In this document: positions 35,820-46,711 of the stretch, in pieces
How the letters are laid out: each line of letters starts with the position of its first letter
How positions within the stretch are numbered: position 1 is the first letter of the stretch
Source of the DNA: Paguma larvata
Taxonomy: Eukaryota; Chordata; Mammalia; Carnivora; Viverridae
Direction: 5' to 3'
DNA length: 64,000 nt
Assembly (NCBI GenBank): GCA_030068075.1
Contig: CM057829.1
Coordinates: 88,713,889 to 88,777,888, forward strand
Position numbers and translations under genes: made by a program
Notes under the pieces: generated by a model
What the model was told of the DNA's origin: nothing
The model's database searches: none
The model's input: the letters and a program-made list of their open reading frames with translations, nothing else

Positions 35820-36270
35820 CCTTCCAGAAGTAACTTCTGTCAATAGTTTGATATGCATGCCATCCATTTACATACATGTGTGTTGTTATCACAATTATAC
35901 TCCATGCCTTTTTTTGTACAAATGGGATATTATTGATCCACGCATTTTTTCCTTAAAAATATGTCTTAAAGGTCTTGCCAAGTCAATATGTGTAAGCCTA
36001 CCTCTTTCTTTTCAACAGCCGAATAGTATTCTTTACTAGGGAAGGACCATATTGGATTTAACCCAGATCCCTATTGATGCATCATGGCATCATTTCTCAG
36101 CTTGAAGGAATAGCGCTTTATTGCCAAATTTTTTCTATTTTAAAGAATTTCTGCAGAAAAGCTACACCATACATATGATCTCCATTTTCAGTATGCTATT
36201 CCTTTTCATTTGTAGTGTTTGAAATGTATCAAAGCTCCATAAGAGAATTCTGGGTCTAATTCTCTCAGGA
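35820..36270 (-). mobile_element. Ancient L1 3' region, antisense
   Basis: The order CAACAGCCGAATAGTATTC, ATTTAACCCAGATCCCTATTGATGC and TTGCCAAATTTTTTC is that of an old L1 3' end in reverse (the 'cursor' of ORF2 end followed by 3' UTR). Strongly diverged. Confidence 0.55.
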
Positions 36271-37790
36271 GTCTTCTCTGAAGTACTCATTGCTTGGAGG
36301 CATAAGTTTCAAGTTATTTATTTGGTGGCAAGAATAACCTCATAATTACTTCGCACTTACTATATTTTTAAAGAATATTAATTAGTTTCTGGTATCACAG
36401 CATTGCAATATAAAACCATACATTGGGGAAAAAACTAAAGTGGTCTTGTCTTTATTTAGATGACTTGGAAAGGAACATATCTCAAAAAGTGAGAATAATA
36501 GTACAAAGCATTATTCATTTGATTGAATTCTGAAAATCTGGTCCTAATAGGAACGGAGGATGGATCAGGGTTAAATCTGTGTGCTTTGATTATAACGTTC
36601 ACATAGACCAAGACATATAATTTGCCCCTTCAAATTCCTTGTTGGCAAAGATATAAATAAATGTTAATGAAAAAATACATTATTGGGTAGGGATGATGAT
36701 GTGGTTTCAAATAATTCCAAACAGCAATTTCATCCACACTGACTGTTACTGGTTGACCTTTGTCCCCCATCACAGATGATAAGCTGCTCAAAATCGCTAT
36801 TCTTCGGCAATCTCTCTCAGGTTGTGAGGGTTCTGATATCTCATTAGGACGAGACATGTCAGTACACACATAAGCATCAGTGATGCTTCAGAGAATGGAG
36901 TGAGCAGGGGGGTTTTGTGAGATTTTCTAAGTGTAACGTCATCATTTTTATCATCTCGTGCTTAGCTTTTAAAGATCACCTAATTGAAATTATGTTCCCT
37001 TGATGCCTCTACACATTTTACAAAGTTCTGCCTAAAGCAGGAAGTTTAATTTTCAGGGTATAAGGGATTGACTGCACAAAGATTTTAGACTCATAAATAA
37101 GCCCCTGACCATCTGTGAAGCACATTAGAGAGTGAAGGTTTGGGGCATGATTATCACTGATTCAGGAGTATCATCTTATTGTCTTTTCCTTAACCCCTGT
37201 TCAGGTTGGCCAATAGACTGCCATTGTCCTTTCTGCTCCCACAGACCTAATCCAAATGTTATCCCAGCACACCAAAGCTGAACAGAAATTGAACGGGAGA
37301 TCATTGTCCGACAATGGTAAATACTCAATTCCATCCCCTCTGTCCCTGGGTTTAGGAGGCGAAACAGAGAGTCAACCTGGGAAGCGGCATTCTGTATTTA
37401 ATAATGCAACCTCTATCAGCACGATGAGAAAAGCAATCATTCAGCCTCAGCACACTGACTCAGGAATGTTTGCCTGCTTCTCCAGGCTACCTGCAGGTCC
37501 CCTGCCTGTCTCAAGATTTCCCAAGCTGCTCAGGATGCTAACGCTGCCTCTAAGGCCCCATCTGATGATGTCTGGTGGCCTGTTCATTTCAAACAAATCA
37601 AAATACCCATATTTTGTGAAATCATCTTACATGATAAAGTCTATTTAATATATTTTCGTTTCCAGTGCAAAGTATGATTTCCTTTTAGCTTCTTTTATTT
37701 CCCCTTACTTTCATTACAGAACTAGAAATTAAATTCCTATTATTACTTTATTCCATTTACCCTTACTTTTGATATAATATTAGAAATTAA
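36271..37790. other. Unassigned sequence
   Basis: No transposon is recognised. The part at 37200-37640 is GC-balanced and has a 130-codon open frame starting at 37256, but it shows no similarity I can name and no splice or poly(A) context. I do not call it a gene. Confidence 0.4.
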
Positions 37791-39180
37791 ATTTTATAGG
37801 CCAGGCTTTACCCAAAAACTGTATATAACAATCATATCAATTAAATAACCAACCACAATGACATACCAGTTCACATCTACAGAATAGTTAAAGTTAAAAA
37901 GACTGGGAGGTGCCTGGGGGGGTGCCTGGGGGGCTCAGTCAGTTAAATGTCTGACTCTTGATCTCGGCTCAGGTCATGGTTTCACAGTTCGGGAGTTTGA
38001 GCCACACATCAGGCTCTGCGCTGACAGTCAGGAGCCTACTTGGTATTCTCTCTCTCCCTCTCTGTCCCTCCCCTGCTCATGTTCTTTCCTCTCTCTCTCT
38101 CTCTCAAAATAAATAAGTAAACTTTAAAAAATTAAAAAGACTGATTATACCAAGTGTTGGCAAAGATACGGTGCAATTGGAGCTCCCGTCTATGGGTAAT
38201 GAGAATGTAAACAGATAAAACCAACTATTGGAAAACGGTTTGGCAATTTTCTAAAAAGTTAAATATTTGCTTTTCCTATCACCCAAAAATCCTACTCCGG
38301 GATGTTTACCCAAGATAAATGAAAACACATGTCCATATAAAGACTGCATGCAAATGTTTAGACTGACTTCATTCATAATACCAAAAAATTAAAATTAACC
38401 CACATGTCCAAAATAGATAAGTCAATTAATAAACAAATTATAGTAGGTCCATACAATGGAAGTCTCCTCAGTAAAAAAACAAAAACAAAAACAAATTATG
38501 CAACATGTGTAAATCTCAGAAATATTATGCTGAACAAAATAGGGCACACACAAAAAAGTTCAGACTGTAAGATTCCATTTATATGAAATTCTAGTAAAAC
38601 TAGCAAAATTCAATTGCTGAAAGCAGAGCAGTGGTTGCATGTATGAACAGGAATTCACGCTGCTCGTTGGGGTGTGAACATCGGCAAAATTTCAGGGAAA
38701 CGATTAGGTCCAAAGAAATGTTTGCACCCTTAAGCCAAAACACATCCCGAAAATTATGTAATCATTAGGAAAAAATCCATATATAAGAAAATGTTAACTT
38801 TTGTAGGAGAAATCCATGTTATTTATAGCAGCAGAAGTAAAACTTTAAAAAGTAATCATTTGAATTCCTAACAATGGGAAAATGATTCCAGAAATCTTAG
38901 CACATCAGTTCAACAAGACATTCAACCGTTAAAAATAACTTTGAAGATCATGTAGCAACACGAAAATCATGTAACGTTAAAGAATATAAAACTGTGTCTA
39001 CACATCACATATCTAAAATATTTTGTTTATATGTAGACAGGAATGGAATGGGAATGTGGGGAAATAAAGTTATATTTGTAGAAATAATGATACCAGGGGA
39101 TGCTGTTTACTTATTTTTGTGTTACCATGTTCTTAGAAAAAGTAACAAGCAAATGTTAGAGGACCCAGGAGCCTTCTACA
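37791..39180 (+). mobile_element. Ancient L1 3' region, split by a SINE
   Basis: Before the SINE: ACCACAATGACATACCAGTTCACATC. After it: ATTATACCAAGTGTTGGCAAAG, GAAAACGGTTTGGCAATTTTC, AAAATCCTACTCCGGG and CATACAATGGAAGTC, then old L1 3' UTR. Sense is plus. From 38868 a second, differently ordered L1 end (CTAACAATGGGAAAATGATTCC .. ATAAAACTGTGTCTACAC) suggests two fragments side by side. Confidence 0.7.
37894..38143 (+). mobile_element. tRNA-Lys SINE with duplicated head
   Basis: The body lies at 37906-38131 with the perfect duplication TTAAAAAGACTG at 37894-37905 and 38132-38143. The first 12 bases of the head (GGTGCCTGGGGG) occur twice, at 37909 and 37921, so the 5' end is a small tandem duplication. 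Confidence 0.95.
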
Positions 39181-39240
39181 TCTTTTTTTAATTTTTAAAA
39201 TGTTTGTTCATATTTGAGATAGATAGATAGACAGTGCAAG

Positions 39241-39412
39241 TATTTCAGGACATTGTCCTCAGAGTGTCATTTGTTATTCTTTTTGCTGTTGTGAACCGCT
39301 TGTCTGTATCATTTGTTAGTACGTTTGAGTATTTCTGTTTTCTGTTTGTCTGTCAGTCTGTTTTCCTTTCCAGGGCAACTTCAAGAAACAACCCAAAACA
39401 CATCCAGCCAAA
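39241..39412 (+). other. L1 5' UTR remnant
   Basis: 172 bp, T-rich (TCTGTTTGTCTGTCAGTCTG), from the target-site duplication to the ORF1 start. It holds only a handful of CpGs and no recognisable YY1-type site at its very start. This suggests truncation of the promoter-bearing part, although I cannot compare it with a full-length feline consensus here. Confidence 0.75.
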
Positions 39413-40306
39413 ATGACGAGACGGAAGAATTCTCCTCAAAAGAATCCACAAGAAGCAGTGACAGCTCAAGAATTAATGAAAACAGATATAAGCAACATAA
39501 CAGAACATGAATATAGAATGACAATCATAAAACTAATCGCTGGCCTTGAAAAAAGCTTAGAAGAATGCAAGGGGTCCCGCGCGGCAGAGTTCAAGGACCT
39601 TAAAAACGGGCAGGAAGAATTAAAGAAGAAATTAGAAGAAATACAGGGGAAACTAGAAGCAGCCACAGCACGGATTGAAGAGGTAGAGGAAAGAGTTAGT
39701 GCCTTAGAAGACAAAATCATTGAAAAAGAGGAAGCAGATAAAAAGAGAGAGAAGCTGATCCAGGAACAGGAAAGGAGAATTCGAGAGCTGAGCGATGAAC
39801 TCAAAAGAAACAATATCCGTATCATAGAAGTCCCAGAGGAAGAAGAGAGAGAGAAAGGAGTCGAAGGGGTTCTTGAACAAATCATTGCTGAGAACTTCAC
39901 CAACATGAGGAAGGAAAAGGGCATGGAAATCCAAGAGGCACAGAGAACTCCCCTCAGACGTAACTTGAATAGACCTTCTGCACGGCACATCATAGTGAAG
40001 CTGGCAAAATACAAAGATAGGGAGAGAATCCTGAAAGCAGCTAGGGACAAAAGAACCCTAACATACAAAGGGAGACCTATAAGGGTAGTAGCAGACTTAT
40101 CTACAGAAACTTGGCAAGCCAGAAAGGAATGGCAGGATATCTTCAATGTGATGAGCAAGAAGGACCTGCAACCAAGAATTCTGTATCCGGCTAGCCTGTC
40201 ATTCAGAATAGAAGGAGAGATCAAGGTTTTTCCCAACAAACAAAAACTGAAAGAATTTATCACAAATAAGCCAGCACTGCAAGAGATCCTGAGGGGCATT
40301 CTATGA
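39413..40306 (+). CDS. ORF1: L1 ORF1 protein (RNA-binding chaperone), intact
   Basis: A 297-residue protein that would form trimers, coat L1 RNA in the cytoplasm and carry it as a ribonucleoprotein with ORF2. Residues about 1-45 are a basic, polar N-terminus. About 45-130 is a long Glu/Lys/Leu heptad coiled coil ([30 protein letters not shown]). About 130-220 is the RRM-like domain ([18 protein letters not shown]). About 220-295 is the C-terminal domain ([30 protein letters not shown]). The start was chosen as the first ATG in frame, in AAAATGACG context. It is about 40 residues shorter than the human protein, mostly at the two ends. The NIRIIEV motif has Glu where I would expect Gly, so RNA binding may be altered. 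The stop TGA (40304-40306) overlaps the first ATG of ORF2. Confidence 0.97.
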   Translation: MTRRKNSPQKNPQEAVTAQELMKTDISNITEHEYRMTIIKLIAGLEKSLEECKGSRAAEFKDLKNGQEELKKKLEEIQGKLEAATARIEEVEERVSALEDKIIEKEEADKKREKLIQEQERRIRELSDELKRNNIRIIEVPEEEEREKGVEGVLEQIIAENFTNMRKEKGMEIQEAQRTPLRRNLNRPSARHIIVKLAKYKDRERILKAARDKRTLTYKGRPIRVVADLSTETWQARKEWQDIFNVMSKKDLQPRILYPASLSFRIEGEIKVFPNKQKLKEFITNKPALQEILRGIL

Positions 40307-43300
40307 AGGCAAACCTGCAAAGAACACAAACTGCCAGGGACAGCCTTACAATCATGAAACCTACAGATAATACAGTGACTGTAAGCCCATATTTTTCAAT
40401 ATTAACACTGAATGTAAATGGACTAAATGCGCCAATCAAAAGACACAGGATAACAGAATGGATTAAAAAACAAGACCCATCTATTTGCTGTCTTCAAGAA
40501 ACTCATCTTAAACCTGAAGACACCTTCAGATTGAAAGTGAGGGGATGGAAAACTATCTACCATGCTACTGGAAGGCAGAAGAAAGCCGGAGTAGCCACAC
40601 TTATATCAGACAAATTAGACTTTAAAATGAACGATGTAATAAGAGATGAGGAAGGACATTATATAATAGTCTCAGGGACCATCCAGCAGGAAGAGCTAAC
40701 AATTGTAAATATCTACGCACCGAATTCGGGGGCACCCAAATTTGTAAAACAACTAATTACAAACATTAGCAATCTCATCGATAAAAATGTCCTAATAGTA
40801 GGGGATCTCAACACTCCACTCTCAGCATTGGATAGATCCACAAATCAGAAAATCTCCGCAGAAACAATAGCCCTGAACGACACATTAGAACAGATGGGCC
40901 TCACAGACATCTTTAGGGTCCTTCATCCAGAAGCAAAGGAATTTACGTTCTTCTCAACTGCACACAGTACATTTTCCAAGATAGACCATATTCTGGGGCA
41001 CAGGGAAGCTCTGAATAAATATAAAAGAATTGAGATCATACCATGTACACTGTCAGACCACAATGCTTTGAAACTTGAAATCAACCACAGGAGAAAGCCT
41101 GGAAAATATCCAAGAACATGGCGGCTAAGAAATAACCTACTAAAAGATGACTGGGTCAACCAAGCCATCAGAGAAGAAATTAAAAAATACATGGAAACAA
41201 ATGAAAATGAAAATACAACAATCCAAACGCTCTGGGACGCAGCAAAAGCAGTCCTGAGAGGGAAATATATTGCAATCCAGGCCCATCTCAAGAAACAAGA
41301 AAAATCAATAACACAAATTCTAACAGCGCGCCTAAAGGAACTAGAAGCAGAACAAATAAAACAACCCAAGCCCAGCAGAAAGAGAGAAATAACTAAGATC
41401 AGAGCACAAATTAACCATATGGAGACAGAAAAGGTAGTGGAACAGATCAATGAAACCAAAAGCTGGTTCTTTGAAAAAATAAACAAAATAGACAAACCTC
41501 TAGCCAGGCTTCTCAAAAAGAAAAGAGAGAGAACTCAAATAGATAAAATCGTGAATGAAAAGGGAGAAATTACAACCAATCCCTCAGAGATACAAACAAT
41601 CATCAGAGAATACTATGAAAAATTATATGCCACCAAACTTGGCAATCTGGAAGAAATGGACAGCTTCCTAAATAGCCACACGCTACCAAAACTCAAACGG
41701 GAAGAAATAGAAAACTTGAACAGACCCATAACTAGTGAAGAAATAGAATCAGTTATCAAAAATCTCCCAGCAAATAAAAGCCCTGGACCAGACGGCTTTC
41801 CTGCGGAATTTTACCAGACATTTAAAACAGAGTTAATTCCTATCCTCCTCAAGCTGTTCCAAAAAATTGAAACGGAAGGAAAACTCCCGGACTCATTCTA
41901 TGAAGCCAGCATCACTTTGATTCCCAAACCAGATAGAGATCCAGCAAAGAAGGAGAATTACAGGCCAATACCCCTGATGAATATGGATGCAAAAATTTTC
42001 AATAAGATACTAGCAAATCGAATCCAACAACACATAAAGAGAATTATCCACCATGATCAAGTAGGATTCATCCCTGGGTTGCAGGGCTGGTTCAATATTT
42101 GCAAATCAATCAACGTGATACATCACATCAACAAAAGAAAAGATAAGAACCATATGATCCTGTCAATAGATGCAGAAAAAGCATTTGACAAAATACAGCA
42201 CCCTTTCTTAATAAAAACTCTCGAGAAAGTCGGGATAGAAGGAACATACTTAAACATCATAAAAGCCATATATGAAAAGCCCACAGCTAATATCATCCTC
42301 AATGGGGAAAAATTGAAAGCCTTCCCCCTGAGATCAGGAACACGACAGGGGTGTCCACTCTCGCCACTGCTATTTAACATAGTGTTGGAAGTCTTAGCAT
42401 CAGCAATCAGACAACAAAACAAAATAAAAGGCATCAAGATTGGCAAGGAGGAAGTCAAACTTTCACTTTTTGCAGATGACATGATACTTTACATGGAAAA
42501 CCCGACGGAATCTACCAAAAGCCTACTAGAACTGATCCGTGATTTCAGCAAAGTTGCAGGATACAAAATCAATGTACAGAAATCGGTGGCATTTCTGTAC
42601 ACCAACAATGAAGCAGCAGAAAGAGAAATAAAGAAGCTAATCCCTTTCACAATTGCACCAAAAACCATAAAATACCTAGGAATAAACCTAACCAAAGATG
42701 TGAAAGACCTCTACACTGAAAACTATAAAAAACTTATGAAGGAAATTGAGGAAGACACAAGGAAATGGAAAAACATCCCATGCTCATGGATTGGAAGAAT
42801 AAATATCGTCAAAATGGCAATACTACCCAAAGCAATCTACACATTCAATGCAATCCCAATCAAAATTGCACCAGCATTCTTCTCAAAGCTAGAGCAAACA
42901 ATCCTAAAATTTGTATGGAACCACAAAAGACCTCGAATAGCCAAAATAATACTGAAGAATAAAACCAAGGCGGGAGGCATCACAATCCCAGACTTTAACC
43001 TCTACTACAAAGCGGTGGTCATCAAGACTGTATGGTATTGGCACAAAAACAGACACATAGACCAATGGAATAGAATAGAAAACTCAGAAATGGACCCGCA
43101 AGTATATGGCCAACTAATCTTTGATAAAGCGGGAAAATGTATTCAGTGGAAAAAAGACAGCCTCTTTAATAAATGGTGCTGGGAGAATTGGACAGCAACT
43201 TGCAAAAGAATGAAACTAGACCACTTTCTTACACCACTCACAAAAATAAACTCTAAATGGATAAAAGATCTGAATGTGAGACAGGAAACCGTCAAAATCC

Positions 43301-44277
43301 TAGAGGAAAAAGCAGGGAAAAGCCTCTTTGACCTAAGACGCACCAATTTCTTACTTGACACGTCTCCAAAGGCAAGGGAATTAAAAGCAAAGATGAACTA
43401 TTGGGACTTCATCAAGATAAAAAGCTTCTGCACAGCAAAAGAAACAACCAACAAAACGAATAGGCAACCAACGGAATGGGAAAAGATCATCGCAAATGAC
43501 ATATCGGATAAAGGACTAATATCTAAAATCTATAAAGAACTTACCAAACTCCACACCCGAAAAACAAACAACCCAGTGAAGAAATGGGCGGAAGATATGA
43601 ATAGACACTTCTCCAAAGAGGACATTCAGATGGCAAATAGACACTTGAAACGATGTTCAATGTCACTCATTATCAGGGAAATGCAAATCAAAACCACACT
43701 GCGATACCACCTCACACCTGTCAGAGTGGCTAAAATAAACAAATCAGGAAACTATAGATGCTGGCGAGGATGTGGAGAAGTAGGCACCCTCCTACACTGT
43801 TGGTGGGAATGCAAACTGGTGCAGCCACTCTGGAAAACAGTGTGGATGTTCCTCAAAAAAATGAAAATAGAGCTACCCTATGATCCAGCAATAGCCCTGC
43901 TAGGAATCTACCCAAGAGACACAGGATTGCTGATGCATAGGAGCACGTGTACCCCAATGTTCATAGCAGCACTTTCGACAATAGCCAAAACATGGAAAGA
44001 AACTAAGTGCCCATCAACTGACGAGTGGATAAAGAAGATGTGGTACATATATACAATGGACTACTATGTGGCAATGAGAAAAAATGAAATCTGGCCATGC
44101 GTAGCAACATGGATGGAACTGGAGGGTATTATGTTAAGTGAAATAAGTCAGTCAGAAAAAGACAGATACCATATGTTTCCACGAATAGGTGGACTTGGTG
44201 AGACTAAGCAAAAACCAGGGGGAGGGGAAGAGGGGAAAGAAAAAAAAGACACAGAGAGGGAGGGAGATAAAACATAA
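40303..44277 (+). CDS. ORF2: L1 ORF2 protein (endonuclease and reverse transcriptase), intact
   Basis: A 1324-residue protein that nicks target DNA in the nucleus and copies L1 RNA at the nick; it also mobilises SINEs in trans. The APE-type endonuclease (about residues 30-260) keeps N37, E66, D168, N170, D252 and H253. The reverse transcriptase (about 520-800) keeps the FADD box at 723-726. The C-terminal Cys-rich motif C-x3-C-x7-H-x4-C is at 1153-1170. These sites sit at a constant offset of 23 from the human numbering, so there is no internal indel between them. The frame opens at the ATG overlapping the ORF1 stop; the likelier main start is the ATG at 40354 (residue 18), close to the conserved N-terminus. 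The last 26 or so residues form a Lys/Glu-rich extension beyond the usual end. In the reverse transcriptase region RPIPLMN and FNICKS look like individual substitutions at usually conserved Ser and Arg positions. Confidence 0.97.
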   Translation: MKANLQRTQTARDSLTIMKPTDNTVTVSPYFSILTLNVNGLNAPIKRHRITEWIKKQDPSICCLQETHLKPEDTFRLKVRGWKTIYHATGRQKKAGVATLISDKLDFKMNDVIRDEEGHYIIVSGTIQQEELTIVNIYAPNSGAPKFVKQLITNISNLIDKNVLIVGDLNTPLSALDRSTNQKISAETIALNDTLEQMGLTDIFRVLHPEAKEFTFFSTAHSTFSKIDHILGHREALNKYKRIEIIPCTLSDHNALKLEINHRRKPGKYPRTWRLRNNLLKDDWVNQAIREEIKKYMETNENENTTIQTLWDAAKAVLRGKYIAIQAHLKKQEKSITQILTARLKELEAEQIKQPKPSRKREITKIRAQINHMETEKVVEQINETKSWFFEKINKIDKPLARLLKKKRERTQIDKIVNEKGEITTNPSEIQTIIREYYEKLYATKLGNLEEMDSFLNSHTLPKLKREEIENLNRPITSEEIESVIKNLPANKSPGPDGFPAEFYQTFKTELIPILLKLFQKIETEGKLPDSFYEASITLIPKPDRDPAKKENYRPIPLMNMDAKIFNKILANRIQQHIKRIIHHDQVGFIPGLQGWFNICKSINVIHHINKRKDKNHMILSIDAEKAFDKIQHPFLIKTLEKVGIEGTYLNIIKAIYEKPTANIILNGEKLKAFPLRSGTRQGCPLSPLLFNIVLEVLASAIRQQNKIKGIKIGKEEVKLSLFADDMILYMENPTESTKSLLELIRDFSKVAGYKINVQKSVAFLYTNNEAAEREIKKLIPFTIAPKTIKYLGINLTKDVKDLYTENYKKLMKEIEEDTRKWKNIPCSWIGRINIVKMAILPKAIYTFNAIPIKIAPAFFSKLEQTILKFVWNHKRPRIAKIILKNKTKAGGITIPDFNLYYKAVVIKTVWYWHKNRHIDQWNRIENSEMDPQVYGQLIFDKAGKCIQWKKDSLFNKWCWENWTATCKRMKLDHFLTPLTKINSKWIKDLNVRQETVKILEEKAGKSLFDLRRTNFLLDTSPKARELKAKMNYWDFIKIKSFCTAKETTNKTNRQPTEWEKIIANDISDKGLISKIYKELTKLHTRKTNNPVKKWAEDMNRHFSKEDIQMANRHLKRCSMSLIIREMQIKTTLRYHLTPVRVAKINKSGNYRCWRGCGEVGTLLHCWWECKLVQPLWKTVWMFLKKMKIELPYDPAIALLGIYPRDTGLLMHRSTCTPMFIAALSTIAKTWKETKCPSTDEWIKKMWYIYTMDYYVAMRKNEIWPCVATWMELEGIMLSEISQSEKDRYHMFPRIGGLGETKQKPGGGEEGKEKKDTEREGDKT

Positions 44278-44434
44278 GAGACTCTCAAAGACTAAGAACA
44301 AACTGAGGGTGAGGGAGATGGGGGGGGAATGGGGGTGATGGGCATCAAAAAAGGGCACATGTTGGGATGAACACTGGGTGTTTTATGTAAACCAATTTGA
44401 AAATAAACTATTTTAAATTAAAAAAAAAAAAAAA
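44278..44434 (+). other. L1 3' UTR, poly(A) signal and tail
   Basis: A short 3' UTR with a G-rich stretch at 44305-44342 (several G3+ runs, including a run of 8-9 G) able in principle to form a G-quadruplex, as is common in L1 3' UTRs. AATAAA lies at 44402-44407, and the poly(A) at 44420-44434 directly abuts the target-site duplication. Confidence 0.92.
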
Positions 44435-44620
44435 GATAGACAGTGCAAGCAGGGGAGGGGCAGTGAGAGAGAGGGAGACACAGAATCCGAAGCAGGCTCC
44501 AGGCTCCAAGCTGTCAGCACAGAGTCAAACACGGAGCTCAAACTCATGAGCTGTGAGATCATAACTTAAAGATCAAAACTGAAGTCAGATGCTTAACCGC
44601 CTGAGCCACTCAGCCACCCT

Positions 44621-44837
44621 TCTTCGCATCTTAAAAGCATCACAAGCCACTCATGCAGCTGGGAAAGAGACAAATCAATGTGTCCAATGGTCTGTAGGGT
44701 ACAGTTGTACATTTACCCATGAGTGAGAACATAAGACAGCCTTTTCTCTTCATGGTCTGATGTCCATACTTGCTGGTTTGTCACCAGCTTTTTCTCTCTT
44801 TCATTCTCCCTTCTATCATTTATGATGTAATGGTAAT
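44621..44837. other. Unassigned sequence
   Basis: Nothing recognised between the split SINE and the LTR remnant. Confidence 0.4.
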
Positions 44838-45517
44838 TGTGTTAGTTTTCTTCTGCTGCATAACAAATTATCACAAATATACCAATTTAAAACAAAACCC
44901 ACTTATTATGACCATCTGTCATGGTTCAACATAACTTCCATGTCCCTCATTAAGCCTTTTGGATGAACTAAGTTTGAGGTTGACCACAAATAATCCTCAT
45001 ATCTCCCACATGTTTTCTAAACCATCTTTCAATTAAATATTTATAGGACACACTAAGAATTTGTGTTCTTTTCTAGCGCTTGGGATCCTCTTCCAAGCTC
45101 ATGTAACTGTTAGCAGAATCTATTTCCTTGAAACTGTAGGATCGAGATCCTACTACCTTACCAACTTCATTTGGGGCCACTCACGGCTTCTAGAGGCTGC
45201 CTCGGTTCCTTGCCACACAGCCCTCTCACAACACAGTGGCTTACTTCTTCTTCAAGGCCAACAGGAGAATATCTCTCTTTAGGAAGGGCCCAGTGGTTTT
45301 TTAAGAAATGGGGCCCACTCGGACAATCTCCCTTTGGATTAACTCAATCAACTGATTTTGGTCTTTAATTATATCTGGAGTCCCTTCACCTGTGATAAAA
45401 TGTGATATAATCACCAGAGTGATATCTCATCATGTTCACAGGTCCTGACCACACTCAAGTACACAGGTGCACCAGGGTAAGAATCTTGAGGGCTATCTTA
45501 GAATTCTGCCTACTACA
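44838..45517 (-). mobile_element. Solo LTR of ERVL/MaLR type, antisense, nearly complete
   Basis: Read on the minus strand it starts TGTAGTAGGCAGAATTC (45517) and ends ..AAAACTAACACA (44838), i.e. the TG..CA ends of an LTR. The flanking 5-mers GTAAT (44833-44837) and GTATT (45518-45522) match at four of five positions, compatible with an old duplication. No retroviral gene is present. Confidence 0.68.
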
Positions 45518-45636
45518 GTATTTGATAATGAGATGATTCCTACAGAGAGTAAAACCAACCCCACGTGTCCACTATATTCCCTGAAAGTATTGTCTGAAAA
45601 ACAACAGAACAACATCCATCATCATCGACAACAAAA

Positions 45637-45668
<32 letters not shown>

Positions 45669-46711
45669 GAAAACCAACAAAAACAAGAAATATTTTCTTG
45701 CAGAGCTGACTTACCCAATAGCAAAGAAATCACTTACCTTCATATATAAACATAACCAGGCTCTCCATTCAAGAGATATTTTCTTCCGTTAAGATGAGGG
45801 TGATTAACACTAGCCTTAATTTCTCCAGCCCCATCCATGTCCCTGACAGACTTCAATAGTAGCCACAGTGTCTTCTCATACGGTGTCCAGCTGTGGCTTC
45901 AGAATCCTTCTGAGCACAGATCTTCAGAAATCTACAACAATCAGTAGGAGATGAAACACAATATGAATCCTATTTACCATCCCTGGGATAAAGTATTGTT
46001 TTCAGGAAGTGCCTATTAAAAATCAAATACATTCACACTGGCTTTGAATAATAATGTGCATCGCATAGAATCAGCTATTTTGTCTGTTATGTTCTCAAGG
46101 TCTGTTTCTTTCTATCCATCTGCTATTCTGTCCTCAACAATAGCTGCCCCTAAAATTGGTTCCCCTTTGTGTCAAAAGATGGCTGTGACAATGACAGTCA
46201 AAGCTATGTCTTCATATTCACAAGACCTTTGCTTCAGTCCTACTGGGCTTCTAGGGTCAGGTGTCCGTTTCTGGGCCAAGAGCAGTCATCAGAAAATGCC
46301 ATGTGCCCAGTGACTTGTAATCAATTCTCACTAGAACTTGCTGAGGGAGCCAGCTTCCCCAGGAGAACATCTCTCAGTTGGGGAAAGGAAGTCAGAACAA
46401 AATTAAGTTTCTGTTTAGGTCAGGGAAAGGGAAAACAAGTCAGGTTGGCAACCAAAGCTGTCTGCTTCGGATGTAGCTTCTGTTTGCTCCCAAACCTAAC
46501 CTCCCTCCCCCAAGCTATAGGCCCTTTTATTTTCTTTGGCCTGGGAAGATCTTGGATCCATCAAGCACAAGCATGGTGAATCATGCATCATGGAATAGGA
46601 GCACCAGGCAGATTTGGTACAGGGTCCGGACACTGCCTGCTCTGCCGACCTTTCAACAGGGGCTCCCACTGGAAGTTGTGACACCATCCATCACAGGGCC
46701 CTCCCACAGGC
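45518..46711. other. Unassigned sequence with a (CA)n tract
   Basis: A CA microsatellite lies at 45638-45667. 46044-46700 has several overlapping short open frames of no recognisable product. No gene is called. Confidence 0.4.
45638..45667 (+). repeat. (CA)n microsatellite
   Basis: About 15 CA units followed by AGAAAACC. Confidence 0.95.

Larger units (their letters stand above)
39226..44449 (+). mobile_element. L1: LINE-1, 5'-UTR-truncated but coding-intact
   Basis: The element is 39241-44434 (about 5.2 kb). It is flanked by a perfect 15-bp target-site duplication, GATAGACAGTGCAAG, at 39226-39240 and 44435-44449. The order is a 172-bp 5' UTR remnant, ORF1, ORF2, a 142-bp 3' UTR with a G-run and AATAAA, and a pure poly(A) of about 15 bases. 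Both frames are open throughout. The intact duplication, pure tail and absence of stops imply recent insertion. The known 5' UTRs of mammalian L1s are usually much longer and hold the promoter, so this copy is probably 5'-truncated and silent unless transcribed from outside. Confidence 0.97.
39187..44620 (-). mobile_element. tRNA-Lys SINE (minus strand) split by the intact L1
   Basis: The tail side is at 39187-39240 (TTTAATTTTTAAAATGTTTG, then GATAGATAGATAGACAGTGCAAG). The rest resumes at 44435 and runs to the tRNA-like head at about 44620 (TGAGCCACTCAGCCACCC). Removing 39241-44434 and one copy of the 15-bp duplication restores one continuous SINE. A short GATA expansion sits at the break. 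Confidence 0.95.

Noticed and set aside
37256..37648. A 130-codon plus-strand frame, considered as an exon.
   Set aside because: No similarity, no convincing splice sites at its borders, no conserved motif.
39466..40329. A 287-codon open frame on the minus strand opposite L1 ORF1.
   Set aside because: L1 coding strands are A-rich and poor in the codons that give antisense stops in this frame, so long antisense frames arise by composition. No promoter, conserved domain or known product supports it.
40923..42482. Minus-strand frames of 119 and 197 codons opposite ORF2.
   Set aside because: Shadows of the real ORF2 frame, for the same compositional reason.
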